Source: DASUPK01 sp963831605
GTDB taxonomy: Bacteria; Actinomycetota; Thermoleophilia; Solirubrobacterales; 70-9
NCBI GenBank assembly: GCA_963831605.1
Contig: CAWHQR010000003.1
Location: forward strand, 558,001 to 622,000
Direction of reading: 5' to 3'
DNA: 64,000 nucleotides
The notes under the pieces were generated by a model, which did not search any database, was not told where the DNA came from, and worked only from the letters and a program-made list of their open reading frames with translations. Shown here piece by piece: positions 60,020-64,000 of this stretch. The position numbers were made by a program, and so were the translations under genes. Within the stretch, counting starts at the first letter, position 1; each line of letters begins with the position of its first letter.

Positions 60020-61000
60020 GTGAGCGAGAAAGCTTCGCAACCGGACAACGGCAACGCCACAAGCTCCCCATGCTGCGCCCCCAGCGCCGAGCGCGGGACA
60101 CCTTCCCAGCCTGCTGTGACCGTCGCCCCGGGCACGAAGTCGGATTCCAACGGGGAAATGGTGCAGCTACAAGGCGGACGGTTCCTCAGTGGCAGCGACG
60201 ATCCCTGGGTCTATCCGAGCGACGGCGAGGGGCCGGTGCGCGAGGTGACGGTCGACTCCTTCTGGGTTGACCGCTTTGCCGTCTCCAACGAGGACTTCGC
60301 CGAATTCGTCGAGGCGACTGGATACGCGACCGAGGCCGAGCGGTTCAGCTGGTCCTTCGTCTTCGCAGGGTTGTTGCCTGACGACTTCCCGCCCACCCAA
60401 TCGGTGGTCCAGACTCCGTGGTGGCGCAAGGTTGACGGATCGGATTGGCGACATCCGGAAGGACCTCATTCCTCGCTTGACGACCGCGGTGATCATCCGG
60501 TCGTCCATGTTTCCTGGACGGATGCCCGGGCCTATTGCACCTGGGCACACAAGCGCCTGCTGACCGAAGCCGAGTGGGAATTCGCAGCGCGGGGAGGGCT
60601 CGAGAGCAAGACCTTCCCCTGGGGCGACGAACGCGAGCCCGGCGGCGAGCACCGTATGAACGTCTGGCAGGGGACCTTCCCGTCGAAGAACACGGAGGCT
60701 GACGGCTACTACGGGACCGCCCCTGTGGACTCCTTCCACCCCAACGGCTACGGACTTCACAACACGACCGGCAACGTCTGGGAGTGGGTAGCCGACTGGT
60801 TCGACCCACGATTTCGCCCGGTAGATCGGGACCATGACCCTCGCGGTCCCGATAGCGGCACCGTCAAGGCCCAGAAGGGCGGGTCCTACCTCTGCCACGA
60901 GTCCTACTGCCGGCGCTACCGGGTGGCCGCCCGGCAGGGCAAGACCCCGGACACCTCGGCGGGCAACGTCGGCTTTCGCTGCGCACGCGACGCTCAGTGA
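60020..61000 (+). CDS. Formylglycine-generating enzyme (sulfatase-modifying factor)
   Basis: Oxidises the active-site Cys or Ser of sulfatases to formylglycine. 326 residues from GTG. Fold markers: EMVQLQGGRFLSGSDDPWVYPSDGEGPVREVTVDSFWVDRFAVSN, PVVHVSWTDARAYCTWAHKRLLTEAEWEFAARGG, and TTGNVWEWVADWF. The catalytic copper/thiol pair is Cys292 and Cys297 (GGSYLCHESYCRRYRVAAR). So the enzyme looks active even though the adjacent sulfatase is a remnant. TAGGGT ends 8 nt before the start. A cysteine-containing N-terminal tail (SSPCCAPSAERG) is unusual. Confidence 0.95.
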   Translation: MSEKASQPDNGNATSSPCCAPSAERGTPSQPAVTVAPGTKSDSNGEMVQLQGGRFLSGSDDPWVYPSDGEGPVREVTVDSFWVDRFAVSNEDFAEFVEATGYATEAERFSWSFVFAGLLPDDFPPTQSVVQTPWWRKVDGSDWRHPEGPHSSLDDRGDHPVVHVSWTDARAYCTWAHKRLLTEAEWEFAARGGLESKTFPWGDEREPGGEHRMNVWQGTFPSKNTEADGYYGTAPVDSFHPNGYGLHNTTGNVWEWVADWFDPRFRPVDRDHDPRGPDSGTVKAQKGGSYLCHESYCRRYRVAARQGKTPDTSAGNVGFRCARDAQ

Positions 61001-61016
61001 CCAGCGACGAACGGCC

Positions 61017-61931
61017 TTAGGGCGCCTGGGCGGGACTCGCCGCACCTCGGGCACGCCGCCTGATCCGCCGCTGGACCAGGAGCGTCCCGGCGGCGCCCAA
61101 CATCACCATCGCGACGTTCACCCCGAGCAGGCCCAGAGCTCCGGCCGCGGTCCCGGCCTCGCCGAGCCCGGCTGCGACCCCGAGGTAGGCGGCGGCGGGG
61201 ATCGTCGTGACCGAGACAGCCACGCCGACCGCTGCGCTTGCCCGCGTTTCGAGCGTCAGTATCCCCGCCACGCCTGCGACGAAAGCGACGATGATCGTCT
61301 CGTGATTGATGCTCGTCAAGCCGCCGAGCGCGTCGGATGCGGAGCTCAAAGTGAACCCGGACGGAATCAGGTCAAGCCGGTCCTGGACGAAAGCGATCAA
61401 GGCGGCGGCCGCAGCCACCACGGCCATCCCCAGCGCCACCGTCCGAAACGCCTCGCCCGTGAGCCGCCAGCTTCGCCTGAAGAGGCCCACGGCCATGGCC
61501 GTGATCGGCAGCAGGTCGGGGCTCACGGCCATCGCGCCGACGATGAGGATGGCGTTGCGGTCCAGCACGCCATAGCCGCCGATCACGCCGGCGATGAAGA
61601 TCAGCACCAGATACTGCGGATACAGGCTGGCATTGATCCGAGCCTGGCCCAGCATGTCGGCCCATACCAGGGTCGTTTTGGGCCGCCGACCGGGAGTTCG
61701 CTCGATCGTGTCCAGGCGCAGGACCGTGAAATCCGACTCGGGGACGTCGAGCCGCCTGAGCTCGTCAAGCAGCGGGTCAACCGCCGCCGGACGGACCGAA
61801 GCTGCAATCACGGAGTGCCCGGAGCGCATCCCCTCGGTCCGCGTGACCCGGCTGACGCCGTCGAGCCGATCGATCGCCGCCCCAACGCGCTCCATCGCGG
61901 CCGATGGCCCAAAGACCTCCACCTGCATCAT
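61017..61931 (-). CDS. DUF389 membrane protein
   Basis: 304 residues. N-terminal ~100-residue soluble domain (VEVFGPSAAMERVGAAIDRLDGVSRV, ASVRPAAVDPLLDELRRLDV) resembling a ferredoxin-like fold. About six membrane helices follow, with the DUF389 pattern NASLYPQYLVLIFIAGVIGGYGVLDRNAILIVGAMAVSPDLLPITAMAVGL. Function of the family is unknown. Last gene of a three-gene minus-strand membrane operon; 46 bp after the TRIC gene. Confidence 0.88.
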   Translation of the reverse strand: MMQVEVFGPSAAMERVGAAIDRLDGVSRVTRTEGMRSGHSVIAASVRPAAVDPLLDELRRLDVPESDFTVLRLDTIERTPGRRPKTTLVWADMLGQARINASLYPQYLVLIFIAGVIGGYGVLDRNAILIVGAMAVSPDLLPITAMAVGLFRRSWRLTGEAFRTVALGMAVVAAAAALIAFVQDRLDLIPSGFTLSSASDALGGLTSINHETIIVAFVAGVAGILTLETRASAAVGVAVSVTTIPAAAYLGVAAGLGEAGTAAGALGLLGVNVAMVMLGAAGTLLVQRRIRRRARGAASPAQAP

Positions 61932-61977
61932 CAGCTCGTCAGCATCTCATCTCATGATGGAGCGCCAGGCAGGGCGG

Positions 61978-62820
61978 TCAAGTGGTCGATCGATTGCTGG
62001 GCGAGCGCTTCAGCTTTGGATCGTCCTTTACACCATCCTTGTGGACCACCAAGCCGAGGTAGTCAAGTTCGCGCTTCGACTTGTCCTTGAGCTTCCGTCC
62101 CAGCATCGGACGCCCGTCGTCGTGGATGTAGGTGCCGGTTGGCTCCTTCGGGAGCGGCGCCTCCCAGGTCCGGTACAGCGCGGTCACGCGGAACCCGTAG
62201 CCGACCATGAACGCGATTCCGGCAGACACGGCAATCGAGGCGCCCAGCTGATCGACGACCAGCCAGACGAAGCCGGTCAGAACCGCTGTGGCGACGAACC
62301 ACTCGCCCTGGACGAACTGCTTGGGCGGCACATTCGAGGAGACGTCGACGTACCAACGACCGGCGGTCGGGCCGACCACCGCAAGGGCGAGCACGCCCAA
62401 GATCGGGAGTCCGACTTCGACGCCCTTCTGCGCCCCGGCGATCGCATACCAGGGCAGCGAGAATGAGATCACGAACTGGAAAAAGCCCTCGCGGAAGAGC
62501 TGACCGCCCTTGTAGGCCAGCAGGTATCCGGCGGTGCCGAAACTGAGTGCGAGGACGATGTAGGCCGGATTGGTCAGCGCGGACGGGACCTGGCCGACCA
62601 AGACGTCTCGCGTGATCCCGCCCCCCAGACCCATCAGAAGCGCCATCAGCATGATTCCGACCACGGTCCAGTTCTTGTAGTGGTCGGGTCGCCGGGCCAG
62701 CAGAGCGCCGTTCAGGGAGTTGGTCGAGGCCGCGATCAGATCGACGGTCGTGAAGTCCCCCGTCCACTGGAAGCCCCCGATGTGGAGCGAGGAGTTGGCC
62801 AGGGGGAGCGAATCGATCAT
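61978..62820 (-). CDS. TRIC-family (YadS/UPF0126-like) cation channel protein
   Basis: 280 residues. Seven-helix trimeric intracellular cation channel pattern: DLIAASTNSLNGALLARR, MLMALLMGLGGGITRDVLVGQVPSALTNPAYIVLALSFGTAGYLLAY, and the second repeat AGAQKGVEVGLPILGVLALAVVGPTAGRWYVDVSSNVPPKQF with GGGITRD-type loop. Prokaryotic TRIC proteins conduct K+ or other cations. The extra C-terminal tail of about 60 residues is hydrophilic (MLGRKLKDKSKRELDYLGLVV). ATG at 62820, 4 nt after the gene upstream. Confidence 0.87.
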   Translation of the reverse strand: MIDSLPLANSSLHIGGFQWTGDFTTVDLIAASTNSLNGALLARRPDHYKNWTVVGIMLMALLMGLGGGITRDVLVGQVPSALTNPAYIVLALSFGTAGYLLAYKGGQLFREGFFQFVISFSLPWYAIAGAQKGVEVGLPILGVLALAVVGPTAGRWYVDVSSNVPPKQFVQGEWFVATAVLTGFVWLVVDQLGASIAVSAGIAFMVGYGFRVTALYRTWEAPLPKEPTGTYIHDDGRPMLGRKLKDKSKRELDYLGLVVHKDGVKDDPKLKRSPSNRSTT

Positions 62821-62824
62821 CGGT

Positions 62825-63937
62825 TCAGACCTCCAACAGCGCCCCACGTCCGACCGGGTTGAAGCGCAGGAGCAGCCGCCGCGAGCTGGTTGCGGCCCAA
62901 CGCTCGATCGTTTCCTGGCTGAGCGAACCCTCCACCCAGGCGAGCGCCAGGGAGGAATCGGGCGGCACGAAGGCGCCGAGGCCCTTCAGCCGCCGGGCGG
63001 ACACCCCCCGCCCCGCCCACATGCCGTACAGGGCACCGGCGACCGCGCCGAAGATGCCCCAGAGAACCCCGACGAGCACCCCGCTCTCGATGGCGCCGAG
63101 GACCCCGTTGTTGCCCGCGGCGAAGCCCACGATCAAGCCATATGCCACGCCGAACAGCCCCCAGCCGAGGATCTGGCTCTTCGAGAAGGCGGCGGTTCCG
63201 GTCTTGGGCTCGATCACCCGAAGCCGACCGTGCTCGTTCGCCTCGACGAACAGCTCCACCTCCGGCTCCTTCTTGTCCCTGTGCTTTTCGGATCCGGACT
63301 CGGCCAACGCCTTCTTCGCGGCGTGCTCGCCGGTGTAACGCACCATCAGCATCTCCAGGGCGGCATCCCGGGTGCCCGGGGCCTCCTCCGGGTGTGTGTC
63401 GCCGTTGTGCACCTGCGCGGACAGGTCCGGCGTGATCTCCGCCACGCTCACGGTCGTGGGCTCGGAGGAGGCGGCGGACGAGAGGAGCCGCCGCGGGTCA
63501 GCCGCGCGCACGAAGGCAACGATGGCCGACGAATCGACCGGCAGCCGGCCGCCGATGCGCTTGAGCTCGTCCTTCGTGAGCAGGTGCTCGGAGTAGTAGG
63601 CGTACAGGCCGCCGCAGATGGCGCCGACCACCGCCCAGATGGCCAGTCCCTTCACCCCTCCGGCAAGCAGGCCGAAGATGCCCCAGGTGAGCGCCGGGGT
63701 CAGTGTGCCCGCCACAACCCGCCGCGGGTCATGGACCTGGACCTTGTGCTTGGAGTCGACCTTGACGACCACCTCGCCCAGGAGCGCGTCCCCTCCCTGG
63801 TCGATCCGCTTGTTCAGCTCCCTGTGGATCTTCGCGGCCCGTTTCGATCCGGCAAAACAGGCCAGCAGAAGGCACTGCCGCTCAGTGGCGCCCGCGGCCG
63901 GCGTCTCGCCCGCGGCCGGTGCCCCTTCCTGGCTCAT
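62825..63937 (-). CDS. Tandem-duplicated glycine-rich membrane protein
   Basis: 370 residues; family not recognised with certainty (DUF1269-like in style). The protein is an internal duplication. Each half has a soluble part, a Gly-rich pair of helices (LTWGIFGLLAGGVKGLAIWAVVGAICGGLYA; GVLVGVLWGIFGAVAGALYGMW) and then a shared segment (LKRIGGRLPVDSSAIVAFV; LKGLGAFVPPDSSLALAWV). The Gly-rich helix pairs resemble glycine-zipper membrane proteins. First complete gene of the three-gene operon with TRIC and DUF389. ATG overlaps the stop of a partial upstream gene by 4 nt. Confidence 0.8.
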   Translation of the reverse strand: MSQEGAPAAGETPAAGATERQCLLLACFAGSKRAAKIHRELNKRIDQGGDALLGEVVVKVDSKHKVQVHDPRRVVAGTLTPALTWGIFGLLAGGVKGLAIWAVVGAICGGLYAYYSEHLLTKDELKRIGGRLPVDSSAIVAFVRAADPRRLLSSAASSEPTTVSVAEITPDLSAQVHNGDTHPEEAPGTRDAALEMLMVRYTGEHAAKKALAESGSEKHRDKKEPEVELFVEANEHGRLRVIEPKTGTAAFSKSQILGWGLFGVAYGLIVGFAAGNNGVLGAIESGVLVGVLWGIFGAVAGALYGMWAGRGVSARRLKGLGAFVPPDSSLALAWVEGSLSQETIERWAATSSRRLLLRFNPVGRGALLEV

Positions 63938-64000
63938 CCGCTCTGGCGTTCGATCCCGTGGTGGGGATCCGGCAGCTCGTCGTGTTCCTCGACGAGCGCG
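63934..64000 (-). CDS. 3' end of a gene continuing beyond the window
   Basis: Only about 21 codons are visible, ending ALVEEHDELPDPHHGIERQSG and a TGA that overlaps the ATG of the duplicated membrane protein by 4 nt (ATGA). The overlap and open frame support a coupled upstream gene in this operon. Too short to assign. Confidence 0.5.
   Translation of the reverse strand, partial: ALVEEHDELPDPHHGIERQSG

Overview
The window is a dense, high-GC chromosomal segment (by eye roughly 65-70% GC). It codes for a largely housekeeping gene set with G/C-ending codons and frequent GTG starts. Gene content fits a Gram-positive actinobacterial lineage: fused hisIE next to trpE, a paired MaoC-type HadA/HadB dehydratase, a PPi-type phosphofructokinase, a four-S1-domain rpsA with an acidic tail, a ComEA/ComEC pair, and DUF559 proteins with an AbiEi-like N-terminus. 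My best guess is Thermoleophilia/Solirubrobacterales; this rests on gene style only, because there is no rRNA here. I found no tRNA, rRNA, CRISPR array, prophage or transposase gene.

Layout. 1-5.7 kb: 3' part of acs, two small minus-strand genes, leuS, a cupin and a frameshifted acylphosphatase. 5.8-9.4 kb: comEA and comEC around a small antisense-strand gene, then a secreted protein. 9.5-13.6 kb: holA, rpsT, murJ and an unknown gene. 13.6-15.3 kb: soxR, a SoxR-type promoter, a luciferase-domain gene and a methyltransferase. 15.3-26.3 kb: lepA, hadAB, hrcA-dnaJ-prmA-murI, yqeY-phoH-ybeY-era. 26.4-37.2 kb: hisIE-trpEGDC and trpFBA, separated by an HtrA protease and a convergent CFA-methyltransferase/SDR pair. 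37.2-45.9 kb: trmO-like, PPi-pfk, a lipoprotein binding protein, an MhqO/MhqD-like pair, an epimerase, a GNAT, malic enzyme, an AbiEi/DUF559 gene and a truncated TolB-like gene. 45.9-56.6 kb: polA, a small transporter, an FAD reductase, rpsA-coaE-slt, a trypsin-like protease, a TetR regulator and uvrB. 56.6-64 kb (accessory): an HD phosphohydrolase with DUF2252, a lipoprotein, a sulfatase remnant beside an intact formylglycine-generating enzyme, and a minus-strand membrane operon (duplicated glycine-rich membrane protein, TRIC channel, DUF389).

How it works together. Tryptophan synthesis is complete across two clusters (E, G, D, C, then F, B, A). Translation and quality control are heavily represented (leuS, rpsT, lepA, rpsA, ybeY, era, hrcA/dnaJ, prmA). 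Envelope and lipid functions (murI, murJ, slt, CFA synthase, FAD reductase, HadAB) are spread between them. At least ten genes have a TANNNT -10-like hexamer about 6-9 nt before the start codon and no Shine-Dalgarno sequence, so leaderless transcription looks common.

The most unusual items are: an open frame that fuses the ribosomal protein S1 tail to CoaE through an apparent 2-nt deletion; a 15-bp inverted repeat that places the AbiEi/DUF559 start codon in its loop; a textbook 19-bp-spacer SoxR/MerR promoter in front of a luciferase-domain gene; three genes with no canonical start codon and an ATC where one is expected; and a perfect palindrome over the -10 box of the hisIE-trp operon. I did not find a clearly new multi-gene defence or biosynthetic system. 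The membrane operon at 61.0-64.0 kb and the AbiEi/DUF559 locus are the best places to look for one.
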